In this document: positions 1-10,990 of the stretch, piece after piece
Layout of the letters: each line of letters begins with the position of its first letter
Numbering within the stretch: position 1 is the stretch's first letter
Assembly: GCF_030272615.1 (NCBI RefSeq)
Contig: NC_081406.1
Coordinates: 265,519,192-265,583,191, forward strand
Length of the DNA stretch: 64,000 bases
Reading direction: 5' to 3'
Origin: Cryptomeria japonica
Taxonomy: Eukaryota > Streptophyta > Pinopsida > Cupressales > Cupressaceae
Translations under genes and position numbers: made by a program
Notes under the pieces: model-generated
Databases searched by the model: none
What the model was told of the DNA's origin: nothing
Seen by the model: the letters and a program-made list of their open reading frames with translations, nothing else

Positions 1-590
1 AGACATATCACAAGAACAAGAAACTATTGATGAAGACTTGGCAGGATGGATCTACAGAGACCCTTCTGATACAACTAGACAACAAATCAATATCCCTACA
101 GAGAGGTATGGTAAAGGTTTTACCCTTATTCAAAAGATGGGCTATGATGGCCATAGTGCATTGGGGTCCCACAAACAAGGTGTACAAGAGCCTTTGCAAC
201 CCTTGTTACAACCAAGGGATAAAAAAGAACTCGGATTCAAACCTAGTTCAAGATGCTCTTCTAAGCTTAGGATTCCAAGAAAACAAAAACATACCACTTC
301 CAAATTTATCCCTTCTAGAAGCAGGATTGTGTCCATTGCAAATCAACCTACAAGATCAAAAAATCTAAGTCGCAAAAGAACTTCTTAATTGAATTCCACA
401 CATACAACAAGTAAGCAAAAGAGTTATGTTACACACAACCATCACTCCTGGGATAAAAATCTTGTCCACTTAAGACACCCAAACAACCTGAACAACCCCA
501 TCAGATAAAACCCCTACAAAAGTTGTCAACAAACCTTTCACATCGTCATACATCCCCATAACATACAGTGACAAAGTTTTACCAAGTGAT
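1..590 (+). pseudogene. Element A polyprotein fragment: G-patch domain and linker
   Basis: In the frame starting at base 2 the sequence reads a G-patch-like segment (around 62-240, with residues ERYGKGF and MGYDGHSALG) matching the G-patch of element E at about 44284-44430. After about 235 the homologous reading shifts frame, and stops follow from 366. The tail to 590 is low-complexity linker that continues after the solo LTR at 1652 (VLPSD then SEIDSHEYKWGS). G-patch domains are glycine-rich nucleic-acid-binding modules known from RNA-processing proteins and some retroelement polyproteins. The role here is inferred to be in the retrotransposon particle. Protease and gag lie left of the window. 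Confidence 0.75.
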
Positions 591-1651
591 TGTAGGTCCC
601 AGAGACAATTGAGAGGGGGGGGGGGGTGAATCAGTTGTCTAATAAATTCAAACCAAAAACTTATTAACCAACTTAATCCTTAATATCGGTAAATCAGTTA
701 AGTATGCCGGTAGATAATGTTAACAGAAAATTGTTGTACCGGTAAGAATTAATGCATGAAACATAAGCACAAAGTCATCCACAACACATGACACCAATAT
801 TTGTATGTGGAAACCCTGTAAGGGGAAAAACCATGGTGGGAAACCTTACCCACAATTAGATGATACTACTGCAGATAGTAAGTGTGCAAAGAGGGGTATG
901 CACATGCAGAAAGGCCAACAGCCTAGAGCTCACTGCTCAATCACAAATGGGAGTCACACTGACTACAGTTGGATGGTTAAATCCAATGAGAATGTACTAC
1001 ACAAAATAGCATCTTCATATGCTGGATTCAGTACCGGTGTAATGCTGATATGCTTCTACAAAAACCTAACTTCACCTTCAAATGATGTCTTTGTGTATAT
1101 CCCTGCTTGATCTCGCATATACCCTTCCTTAAATCTTTTTCGCATTCCACACTTGATCTTACAAATAAGATCTTGCATTTATACCATACCCTAAGACCAA
1201 TTTTAGTAGGTTGGCTCTACAAGATATTACAATAAAAACATTTTACAAATAATACAATATCCAATGCAATACCCGATTGAACATGTCGGCTTAATGCATT
1301 TACAACAATAATAAATCACCTCCATAACATGCCATGCTTATCTGGAAAAGATAAACCTGTCGGTGTAACCCTAGATAACCTGGACCTATTTGTCGATAAA
1401 AGCAAATATGCAAATGAGAATATACCAGTGATTATTACTTCAAAGTAAAGTGTCCACATGATGTCTTTGACATTACCAAGTGTCTTCCATGTCAATGTAG
1501 GTACCGGTGAACATTATATCCTGCCGGTTAACCATATACCGGTAACTATTTGCACAGTTTACTGTTTGCCGGTGAATGTTGCTAGATCTCCAAAGTAGGT
1601 GTATTTAGCAGGTGTTGACATCAATGACAAAACCATACCAAAATACCAACA
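591..1651 (-). repeat. Solo Copia-type LTR in element A
   Basis: A 1,061-bp LTR in reverse orientation, flanked by the perfect TSD GTGAT (586-590 and 1652-1656). Reading the minus strand it begins TGTTGGTATTTTGG and ends near a pyrimidine run, CCCCCC...CTCTCAATTGTCT. It is the same family as the solo LTR at 16107-17159, matching at both ends and in the middle. A run of 13 G at about 614-626 is the complement of that pyrimidine run. Solo LTRs form by recombination between the two LTRs of a full element. Confidence 0.9.
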
Positions 1652-1832
1652 GTGATTCTGAGATTGATTCACATGAATACAAATGGGGTTCTTTGGCTTC
1701 ACATGAATTTGAAGAGGATTATGTTGATACTCTTGCAGACAAGGGCGTTAAAGGAGAGGAATTTTTTTATTTAGATACTGAATATACTTCTAGAACAGAT
1801 AGGTCACCTCCTGAGCCAGATTACAAAGAGGA
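1652..1832 (+). pseudogene. Element A polyprotein fragment: acidic linker
   Basis: Open frame from 1652 to the Copia insertion, rich in Asp, Glu and Ser (for example SHEYKWGSLASHEFEEDYVD). It corresponds to the acidic linker between G-patch and RT in element E around 44515-44640 (NEWEWGSDKSSSDYE). The reading resumes at 9577 after the Copia element. No enzymatic domain is expected here. Confidence 0.7.
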
Positions 1833-3037
1833 TGTTGTCCATTTGGAGGAATTGATTATGTGTTGCATTGATATTTTGTCATTGATGTCAACACTAGCTA
1901 TTTTGGATGCTTTATCGGTATCCTTTTGGTCCCGGTAAGTTGTTTGGTTTCATGATCCGGTATACTTCGGTATGATTTGGTTATGGAATTGGATTATTCA
2001 TGCTACTCAAATTCATGTTCAGTCAATTGGTTTTGATCTAGTGATCGGAGGCTATCTTGTAAACTAGCAAGCTTGGTTTGTTGCGAGGGTTTCAATGGCA
2101 GAGCTTTAATGATGATCTTTGATGATATTCATAAGTGGTGTTGGTGTGACTTCTAGTAGAGATTTAGGATGCTGATGGTGATCTTGTTTGAGACTTGGCA
2201 GATTGGGATCATTGCTTTAACGTGTGTGGACCTATATTGGGTCTCGGTTAATCTAGGGTATGGAGCAGTTTAATGTAACGTATGGATTGGACCTCTCGAT
2301 GTATTTTCGAGATGTCTTATGGGTTGGATGTTATTTTATTGGTCTCTGGCCGACATGTTTTGTAATTATGTAATTGCTTTATTGTTTAGTGGTTGACCTT
2401 ATTATTTATGGTCGAGGGTTTGTATATATATGATGTAAGATCTCATTGTAGATCATCATGGTATGGGATATGAATGTAATGAGTGAATAATGTAACAATC
2501 ATTCAGGCAGAGGATTTGGTCGATCATTGGTGATCAAGTTGGGTTTATGTAAGAGGATTTATTCCTCCGGTATTGAGCTTAACTAGAAATGTACTCAAGC
2601 ATAGGAGATGCTATCTTTGTAGTTCATTCTTTCTTCTGAATTGTAGTCTGGATTTCTATGTAGTTAGTGAGACTCCTTTTGTGATGAGCAGTGTGCTCTA
2701 GGCTATTGGCCTTCTTGCAAGTGTAGGTACCTCAATTGTAATTCACATACTTACTACAGAAGTATTATCTGACTATGGGTAGGTTTCCCACCGTGGTTTT
2801 TTCCTTTATCAGGTTTTCCACGTACAAATCTTGGTGTCATGTGGATGGTATTTATTCTTTGATTGTTGTTTATGCTTAATTGGTTTATCTATTATTTTGG
2901 TATTTGGTTTATGCATTCCGGTATTGATCTTTTGGGTTCTGGTATTAAAGTATTAATTACTTAAGGTTCCGGTAATCTGGTGACAAGTGATTCACCCCCC
3001 CTCTTAGTTGTCTTCCAGTTATTTGAACTGTCTAATA
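1833..3037 (+). repeat. 5' LTR of Copia-1
   Basis: Begins TGTTGTCCATTTGGAG and ends CTGTCTAATA; the terminal CA has become TA. A TATA-like TATATATA lies at about 2423-2430. The segment 2781-2835 contains the module CCCACCGTGG plus CCACGTACAAA that recurs in every Copia-type LTR of this window. A pyrimidine run with CCCCCC lies just before the end. Confidence 0.9.
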
Positions 3038-3039
3038 AT

Positions 3040-3051
3040 TGGTATCAGAGC
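3040..3051 (+). other. Primer binding site of Copia-1 (initiator Met tRNA type)
   Basis: TGGTATCAGAGC starts two bases after the 5' LTR and is the usual complement of the plant initiator methionine tRNA 3' end, the primer of most plant Copia elements. Element C has the same site at 22486-22497. Confidence 0.9.
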
Positions 3052-3094
3052 TTTGGTCCTCTCTGCAAAATATTAACCGCTTGAGGAAGATCCC

Positions 3095-3802
3095 ATGGAG
3101 ACTAATAGTTCAAGTTCATCTAGTTCATCTGCTGCTATCTTTTGGAGAGATATTCCTAGGCTTGATGGAACAAATTATAGAGTATGGAAGATTCAGATGG
3201 AGACTCATCTGAGATGTATTGGCAAGGAGATTTGAGAAATCACAGAGAATGGTGTAACACCTTATAATTTGGCATCTGGCAACCCTTCTCCAGTAAACTT
3301 GAATAAGGAGCTTGAGAATGATTGTAGAGAAAGAGAAGCCCTCTTGTGTGCACTTTCTGATCAACAAATAATGGGATTAACTGACAAATCATCTGCAAAG
3401 GCTATATGGGATAAGTTGGAGACTCTTAATGAAGGTGACCCTACTGTGAAGATTGCTAAGCTTTATTGTTACCAGGTGAGATATGAAAACCTGAAGATGG
3501 AAGAGGATGAAAGGATTACTGCATTCATGGAAAGGGTAAATGAGATTGTTATGGGAATTCAATGTTGTGATGGAACTCTGAGTGAAGATGAAGTAGTTTA
3601 TAAAGTTCTGAGAGTTTTAACACCAGCTTATAAGATGAAGGCTATTGCACTTAATGAATTGATAACAATGGCTAATACTTCTATCAATAGATATACCTTG
3701 GTTGGGAAATTATCTGCTTTTGAGCTTGAAGAATTTGGAACTTCTGGAGCTGTGAAGTTTGAACCTACTTTTCATGCATCTACATCATCAACCGATAAGT
3801 AG
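3095..3802 (+). pseudogene. Copia-1 gag (DUF4219/UBN2-type capsid region)
   Basis: The ATG at 3095 follows the primer site and opens a Ser-rich start, then WRDIPRLDGTNYRVWKIQME, typical of the N terminus of plant Copia gag. An in-frame TGA near 3233 breaks the frame; it then stays open from 3269 to a TAG at 3800-3802. The middle part (AKAIWDKLE, KLYCYQVRYENLKM, ITAFMERVNEIV) fits the UBN2-type gag core. Gag would form the particle capsid. The reading continues past the stop into the zinc knuckle region, so this is one decayed gag-pol gene. Confidence 0.85.
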
Positions 3803-4483
3803 GATTGAAAAGCTTTATATGCAAAGTAATTGGATGATATGAAGAGAGAAGATGATGAATTTGAGAAACTTGAAGCCCTATTTGCTAGAAGAGTACCTAA
3901 AGGATCTGTAGGAAGTAAGTATGAATGAAAAGCACCTTTTAAATGTTTTGCATGTAATAAGATAGGTCATTTTGCATCTAGATATCCTGAAAGGAATTCA
4001 AGATTTGAAGAGAGAGATAGAAGATCTTTTAAGTCTAACCCTGGATATCAGAACAAGTATAAGTACAAGAAAAAAAGAGATAAATCATGCTACATAGCGG
4101 ATGAGGAAGGTGTGACTGATTCTAATGATGAACCGACACAAGACTCTGCTAGTGGTTCCGACAATGGAAAGGAATGGGTGTTCTTGGCTATCAAGGAAGA
4201 TGTTCCGACACTGAAAGAGAATGTACCTAAAGAGAAGGCACTTTTTGCTAAGATTGAAGATAAGAATGAATGGATAATTGACAGTGGATGTTCACATCAT
4301 ACGACTGGAGATAAAAGGAAGTTTTCCATCTTTGCAAGATTTGATGGTGGTCTAGTTAGATTTGGAGATGAGAAAGAATGTATGATCAAGGGAAAAGGAA
4401 CTATTTCATTGGATGGTAAGCACAATACTGATAATTTTTATTATGTTGAAGGTTTAGGGCACGATCATTTGAGTGTAGGATAA
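3803..4483 (+). pseudogene. Copia-1 nucleocapsid knuckle and protease
   Basis: At about 3944-3990 a CCHC knuckle reads CFACNKIGHFASRY; the last cysteine is replaced by tyrosine, so zinc binding is probably lost. The frame from 4112 to 4483 carries WIIDSGCSHHTTGD, the D-S-G aspartic protease active site with the Copia-specific SHH context. The protease would cut the gag-pol precursor. Stops lie before 4112 and at 4481. Confidence 0.85.
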
Positions 4484-6363
4484 TTGGTGGATAAAGGATT
4501 TCAATTATAGTTCAAGGATGAAAAATGCAAAATCATTAATAGATTCAGTTTGGAGATTGCAACTGGTACATAGACAAAAGGTAATATATTTCATTTGAAT
4601 CCCAGTGAGAAGACATGTTTGATTGCACAAATTGATGAGAATTGTCTATGGCATAAAAGACTATGTCATGTGAATTTTGATTCCATTGTAAATATTAGTT
4701 CAACAAAGGCAGTTAGAGATATACCTAAGATTGTGAAGCCCTATAATTTGGTATGTAAATAATGTCAAATGGGAAACAAGTTAGAACCTCTTTTAAGAGT
4801 ATATAAGATAAATCTAATGATGTTCTTGATCGTATTCATACTGATTTGTGTGGCCCTGCTAGAGTTAAAAGTTTTCAAGGTGACAAATATTTCATGCTAA
4901 TCATTGATGATTGTGTATGGTGAAAATGGATAACAATAATAACAATATTGAAAGGCTAAAATGAATCCAACCACTAAACCCTAGCCTAACAATGAACAAA
5001 GATCCACCATAACATATGAAGATAACCTAAGACAATGCAAAATAACTCAAAATCACAAAGATTATACCATCACATGTCCAATAGGGTTTTGATCTCCATT
5101 CTTCCTATCTCCATTGATCTTGCTTGATATATTTGCTCTCAGATTTTTATATGCACAAGAGCTCAACAAAGAACGGAATGTGGTTGCAACTGGAATTGTA
5201 GTGTAGCCAAGTACTCCAAAATTAGTCATTAGGGTTTGACAATGAAGAAAGCATCTCCTTAAATAGAAGACACAATAAGAAATGGAGGGTTAAGATTGAG
5301 AGGTGTAAAAAGAGAGGTCGGCTAGGATTAGAGGGTAGGTATAAGAAATACCAAAATAATGAAAGAGGTAGGTAGTGTATGAATTAAGAGATGAATGACA
5401 TGTGTCATGGGTAGAAAAAGCTAATGAATTAATTAAATAAATAAAGATTTATTTAATTAATAGAAGAAGTAGGACAATTAAATAAATAAAATATTTATTT
5501 AATTTAGGAAAGGGATAATTTAAATAAATAAATGTATTTATTTAAATGAGAAATAAGGCTAGAAGAGGATAAATGAATTAATTAAATAAATAAAAATTTA
5601 TTTAATTAATAGAAGAATTAGGCTTAGATAATTAAATAAATAAAATATTTATTTAATTAAACTGGACAATTTTGAGTGTCTACAATGATTATTCTAGAAT
5701 GATGTGGTTACTTTTCTAAGGGAGAAACCTAAGGATTTTGAAAATTTTAAAATATTTAAAGCTAAAGTTGAGACAGAGACATGATTGAATATTAAATGTT
5801 TAAGGTCATATCATGGTGGAGAATTCACATCCGGTTAGTTTAATAATTTTTTTGAGAGGCATGGTATTAGGAGACAATTTTATGCTTCCCGAACACCTCA
5901 ACGGAATGGAGTTGTGGAAAGGAAGAACATAACTATCTTGGATGCTGCTACAACAATAATGATGGAAGCTAATCTACCTCATATCTACTGGAGAGAAGCA
6001 GTGAGCACAACAGTCTATACATTCAACAGAGTACATATCAAAGGAGAAGCTGATAAGACACCTTATGAATTATGGTTTGGAAATACACCTATAGTTAAGT
6101 ATTTCAGAATATTTGGTAGTAAATGTTATATCAAGAGAGATGATATGATTAAAAAAATTGATCCTAGATGTGATGAAGGGATATTTATTGGTTATTCTAA
6201 TGAAAGCAAAACATATAGATGTTATAACAAGAGATTGCAAAGAATTATGGAGAGTGATAATGTCAAGGTGGATGAGCTGAATAGAAGTCAAATCAGAGTA
6301 TATGAGAAAGAACCGACAGTGGAAATGATCATAACTAAACCGGTAAGACCTTTATCAGAATAG
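4484..6363 (+). pseudogene. Copia-1 integrase, split by a solo gypsy LTR
   Basis: The pre-integrase zinc-binding region (LWHKRLCHVNF, with later cysteines) is at about 4645-4770. The catalytic core begins HTDLCGPARVKSFQGDKYFM and is cut at 4911 by the solo LTR. It resumes at 5685 with YSRMMW and YHGGEFTS. An open frame from 5914 to 6363 covers the last part of the core and the C-terminal region (ERKNITILDAATTIMM to YKKDD-like residues). Many stops. Removing 4912-5684 plus one TSD copy restores continuity across the join. Confidence 0.85.
4912..5684 (-). repeat. Solo LTR of the element E family inside Copia-1
   Basis: A 773-bp LTR in reverse orientation, flanked by perfect TSDs ATGAT (4907-4911 and 5685-5689). 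It is the reverse complement of the E LTRs (37908-38674 and 53431-54198), including the terminal TGTAGACACCC and the series of AT-rich palindromes. High identity to E shows that this gypsy family inserted more than once here. Confidence 0.95.
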
Positions 6364-7984
6364 AATGTTGAACCAGTTACTCCGACAGTATCAAAAAATT
6401 CAATAGTAACTGAAGAACTAGAAAGAGGAACAGAGAATCTAAAGACTCCTAGGTATGTGAGATCGAATCATTAAGAAGACGAGATCATTGGGGATAAGAA
6501 CAATGGATTGATGACAAGAGGGAGATTGGCAACTAATGAGGTATGTTTAATTTCTTAAGTTGAATCAGTATCAGTAGTTGAAGCATGTAAAGATGAATTT
6601 TGGATGAAAGCTATGGATGAAGAATTAGATTAGATTGAAAATAATAACACATGGACTTTAGTTCCCCGACCTAAAAATAAGAATGTTATTGAAACAAAAT
6701 GAGTTTTTAGGAATAAATTGAATGAAGATGGATAAATTGTAAGGAATAAAGCTAGATTGGTTTGTAAAGGATATTTTTAGAAGGAAGGAATTGACTATGG
6801 TGAAACTATTGCACTTGCAGCTAGGATTGAAGTTGTAAGATTATTTCTTGCCTATGCTGCACATAAGAACTACAAGGTTTATCAAATGGATGTTAAGTGT
6901 GCACTTTTCAATTGGGATCTTTATGAGGAAGTTTATATTGAGCAACCTGATGGTTTCTCACTTTCAGATGATAAAAATATGGTTTGTAGGGTAAGGAAAG
7001 CTTTATATGGATTGAAACAGGCACCTAGAGCTTGGTATGCAAGGTTAAATAAATATCTTTTGAAGCTTGGTTTCACTAAGGGTAATGTTGATAGTAATTT
7101 ATATTATAAGGTCACTGATGATGATTTACTAATTATTAATGTATTTGCAGATTACTCAGACTGATAAAGGTATTTTCATCTATCAAACTAAGTATGCTAG
7201 GGAATTGTTGAACAAATTTGGTATGGAAGACTCTAAACCGGTAAGTACTCCTATGGTTACAAGTGAGAAACTGAAAAGGAAAGATGTTTCTACATTGGTA
7301 AATCCTACTAGATACAAGTCTATGATTGGAGGTCTACTTTATTTGACTCAGACTAGGCCTAACATAATGAATTCTATTTGGTTTGCATCAAGATATCAGA
7401 GTGATCCTAGAGAAAATCTTAAGAGTGGGGTGAAAAGGATTTTTAGATATTTGCAAGGTACATTTGAATATGGTTTGTGGTACCCTAAGGATGATGAATT
7501 TACTTTATGTGCATATATAGATGCAGATTGGGCAGGTGATGTTGATGACTAGAAAAGTACTTCCGATGGATCTTTCTTTCTTGGAAAGAAGTTGGTTTCA
7601 TGGATCAACAAGAAACAATCATGTACTTCTTTATCTACTGTTGAAGATGAGTATGTTTTTGCTGCTACTAACTGCACACAAGTTCTATGGATGAATCAAA
7701 TATTGAAGGCTATTAAAGTGCATTACATTGGACTGGTAGTTATTCATTGTGATAACTCTATTGCTATTGACATATCAAAGAATCTGATATTTCACTCTAA
7801 GACAAAGCACATATCTGTCAAGTATAACTTTTTGAAGGAGAAGGTGGAAGAAAATGAAGTGAGAATGGTTTATGTGAACACTAAAGAGCAGATTGCAGAT
7901 ATTTTCACTAAACCTTTGCCTAAAGAATTATTTGAGTACCTGAGAGACAGATTAGGGGTTTCTGCCCCTCTGACAGAAAACTAA
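6364..7984 (+). pseudogene. Copia-1 reverse transcriptase and RNase H
   Basis: RT motifs include VCKGYF then KEGIDYGET (6750-6805), YQMDVKCALFNWDLYEEVYIEQP (6870-6945) and ALYGLKQAPRAWY (7000-7038). After LLIIN at about 7137 the text jumps into LQITQTDKGIFI: roughly 50 codons containing the YVDD catalytic box are missing. RNase H runs from about 7508 (IDADWAGD) through SLSTVEDEY to HCDNS, KTKHISVKY and ADIFTKPL, the usual Copia end, with a TAA at 7982. Stops at 6364, 6769 and 7550. Not functional. Confidence 0.88.
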
Positions 7985-8348
7985 TTGATGCTTTTTGGCA
8001 TCAGTCAGGTATGCATTATCGGAGATATCATTCTTTTTGGATTGATGTGGGGATGCTACTGCTCATGGGGAGTAGTTAGCCTTGTGATTCAGTGGTTTTT
8101 GTTTTTGCTTTGATATTTATGTCACATTTTTGGCATTGATGTCAAAGAGGGAGAAATATATGTGAAAAACAAAGCTTTACAAAGATATCATTCACATGGG
8201 GAGTTTGGTCTATGTTTCAGAACTTCATTGCTATATCTTGGTGTGGGAGATTGTTGGTTGTCTTCCATTGGGGGAGACTTGTTTGGCATTTCTTGGCACT
8301 TGGATGTTTTTCACATCTAGAGTTGCCATCAATGCCAAAGGGGGAGAT
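7985..8348 (+). other. Copia-1 3' untranslated region and polypurine tract
   Basis: Non-coding stretch between the RNase H stop and the 3' LTR. It ends ATGCCAAAGGGGGAGAT, a polypurine tract that primes plus-strand DNA synthesis. The bases GCCATCAATGCCAAAGGG are identical to the corresponding site of element C at about 27676-27693. Confidence 0.85.
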
Positions 8349-9576
8349 TTTTGGCCATTTGGAGAAATTGATTATGTGTTGCATTGATGTTTTTTCATTG
8401 ATGTCAACACTAGTTGTTTTGGATGCTTTGCCAGTATCCTTCTGGTCCCAGTAAGTTGTTTGGTTTCTGGTTGGATTGGATCATCATGATCCGATATGCT
8501 CTGGTATGATTTAGTTATAGAATTGGCTTATTCATGGTACTCAGATTCATGTTCAGTTAGTTGGTTTTGATTTGGTGATCGGATGCTATCCTGTATACTA
8601 GCAAGCTTGGCTTGTTGTTCTGATGAGGGTTTCACTAACAGAGCTTTAATGAAGATCTTTGATGATATGCATAAGTGGTGTTGGTTTGACTTCTAGTAGA
8701 GATTTGGGATGTTGATGGTGATCTTGTTCGAGACTTGGCAAATTGGGATCATTGCTTTAGCATGTGTAGACCTATATTGCGTCCCGGTTAATCTAGGTTA
8801 TGGACCGGTTTAATGTAACGTGTGGATTGGACCTCTTGATGTATTTCCTAGATGTCTTATGGGTTGGATGCTATTTGTTTGGTCTTTGGTCGACATGTTT
8901 TTTAATTATGTAGATGTTTATTGTTTGGTGGCCGACCTTATTGTTTATGGTCAAGGGTTTGTATATATATGATGTAATATCTCATTGTAGATCATCATGG
9001 TATGAGATATGGATGTAATGAGCGAATAATGTAAAAATCATCTAGGTAGAGGATTTGGTCAATAATTGGTGATCAAGTTTGGTTTATGTAAGAGGATTTA
9101 GTCCTCTGGTATTGAGCTTAATCGGAACTATACTCAAGCATAGGAGATTCTATCTTTTCAATTCATTCTTTCTTCCGGATTGTAGTTTGGATTTCTATGT
9201 AGTTAGTGAGACTCCTTTTGTAATGAGCAGTACACTCTAGGATGTTGGCCTTCCTACAAGTATAGGTCCCTTAATTGTAATTCACATACTTACTACAAAA
9301 GTATTATCTAACTATGGGTAGGCTTCCCACCGTGGTTTTTCCCTTTGCTGAGTTTTCCACGTACAAATCTTGGTGTCATGTGGATGGTATTTATTCTCTG
9401 ATTGTTATTTATGTTTAATTGGTTTATCTTTTATTTTGGTATTTGGTTTATGCATTCCGATATTGATCTTTTGGGTTCCGGTATTAAAGTTTTAATCGCT
9501 TAAGGTTCCGGTAATCTGGTGACAACTGATTCACCCCCCCTTTCAGTTGTCTTCCGGTTATTTGAACTGTCTAACA
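8349..9576 (+). repeat. 3' LTR of Copia-1
   Basis: Direct copy of 1833-3037 with about 10 percent differences and an 18-bp extra segment near 8468-8486. Its first TG is mutated to TT; it ends TCTAACA. TATA-like TATATATA at about 8961. The transition back to element A at 9577 is marked by AAGGA, the TSD partner. Confidence 0.9.
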
Positions 9577-10100
9577 AAGGATAGTACTGATGATGACCTT
9601 GATTCCTCCATACTTACCCTAACTGATGCATCATGTGACCTCAACCTCATTGATGAAGCCATGCCAATTATTCAACCCGAACTCATTGATTGGGACCAGC
9701 AAGATCCCCCACACCTTTACACCTTCCAAAACGATGACGTGATCATAGACTTTCTTAAATTATGAGATGACATACCAAGCGGGGATCACAAGGATGGATT
9801 AACTATTGTTCTTAATAGTATGACTTTGGAGAGAATGCCAAACCTTTCAGTCATAAAAATATTACACTCAAAATAGGATCCTCAAGTGAAAACCACAGTG
9901 TGGCACTTTTGGATCTCAATTCAGTAAAAACAAAGGATGCATCCAAGGGTGAAAATATCTTTGAGGTGCCTGAAGATGGAAGGTTTGACATTGTCCCCTT
10001 CACCACTAACCAGGAGAGATAATCCATTCTTATAGAAGACACAAAGGAAGTTATCCTGGGGACACCAGAAAATCCATACATAATACATCTAGAAAAATCA
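9577..10100 (+). pseudogene. Element A polyprotein: linker before RT
   Basis: Reads STDDDLDSSILTLTDAS then PELIDWDQQDPPHLYTFQND, matching element E (SDDNLDSLTIDTDEES; PQLIDWDQDGPPQLDTFQND). A TGA at 9763-9765 and a frameshift near 9840 break it. The following part resembles E around 45060-45300. No enzyme domain. Confidence 0.75.
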
Positions 10101-10990
10101 TTGACTCTAGTAGAAGATCCAAATTTTACCAAATTCTTCAAGAAGAGACAAATCAATTTTGCATGGTCCTATGCAAACATGCCAGGACTAGATCCAGAGC
10201 TAGTAATGCATCACTTGACAGTAGCAGAAGGAGCCAAACCAGTAAAAAAAAATCTCAGAAAGATGCATCCTCAGATCGCACTATTAGTAAAAGCAGAGTT
10301 CAAGAAGTTGTTAGATGTGGGCTTTATAAGACCCATTGATTATGCAGAATGGATCTCCAACATCGTACTACAGTCAAAACCAATTGGGGGAATCCGTATC
10401 TATATGGATTTTGGAGATCTAAATAAAGCATGTCATAAGGATGACTTCCCTCTTCCAAACATTGATATGATCGCGGACCTCATAGTAGGACATGCAATGT
10501 TATCACTCATGGATGACTTTTCAGGATACAACTAGATCAAGATTTCCCTAGAGGATCAACACAAAATAGCTTTTACATACCCATGGGGTACATGCTATTG
10601 GAATGTGATGCCATTCGGTCTCAAGAATGTAGATGCCACATATCAAAGGGCAATGACTACTATCCTTCACAACATGATGCATACACTAATGGAAGATTAT
10701 GTGGATGATTTACTCGGAAAATTATTAATAGTAGAGGGTCACCTTGTCATGTTGGACAAAATTTTCACCAAACTAGAGCAAGATAATGTATGCCTAAATC
10801 TGAAGAAGTGTGTCTTTGGAGTGACTTTCGGGAAGCTCCTAGGATACATTGTCTCGAATAAGGGAATTGAGGTTGTTCCTGAAAAAGTTAAAGCAATCAT
10901 GGAGATGCCACCTCCTAAGAACATCAGTTAGTTAAGGACATTACAAGGGAGGTTACAATCAATTCATTTCTTCATTGCAAAATTGGTTGA
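10101..10990 (+). pseudogene. Element A reverse transcriptase
   Basis: From about 10101 (FFKKRQINFAWSYANMPGLD) the sequence follows Ty3/gypsy RT: EFKKLLDVGFIRPIDY, DDFPLPNIDM, LSLMDDFSGYN, then VMPFGLKNVDATYQRAM after a TAG at 10533-10535. The catalytic box EDYVDDLL is retained at about 10696-10720. VFGVTFGKLLGYIVS and the PPPKNIS end of RT reach 10931, with a stop there. RT copies the genomic RNA. The broken frame makes it inactive although the catalytic residues remain. Confidence 0.88.

Larger units (their letters stand above)
1833..9576 (+). mobile_element. Element Copia-1: decayed Ty1/copia LTR retrotransposon
   Basis: Two direct LTRs (1833-3037 and 8349-9576) bound gag, CCHC knuckle, protease, integrase, RT and RNase H in the Copia order. 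An initiator-Met primer site and a polypurine tract sit at the expected places. The TSD is GAGGA (1828-1832) versus AAGGA (9577-9581), one mismatch. It lies in the acidic linker of element A. The LTRs differ by about 10 percent in the first 90 aligned bases, so it is old. A solo gypsy LTR (4912-5684) interrupts its integrase. Stops occur in every domain and the RT catalytic box is gone. Confidence 0.93.

Noticed and set aside
612-627. Long G run as a G-quadruplex or control site
   Set aside because: It is the complement of the C run normally present near the end of this Copia LTR family.
3125-3367. Minus-strand frame opposite Copia-1 gag and similar frames opposite E gag-pol
   Set aside because: Shadows of the coding strand, without motifs.
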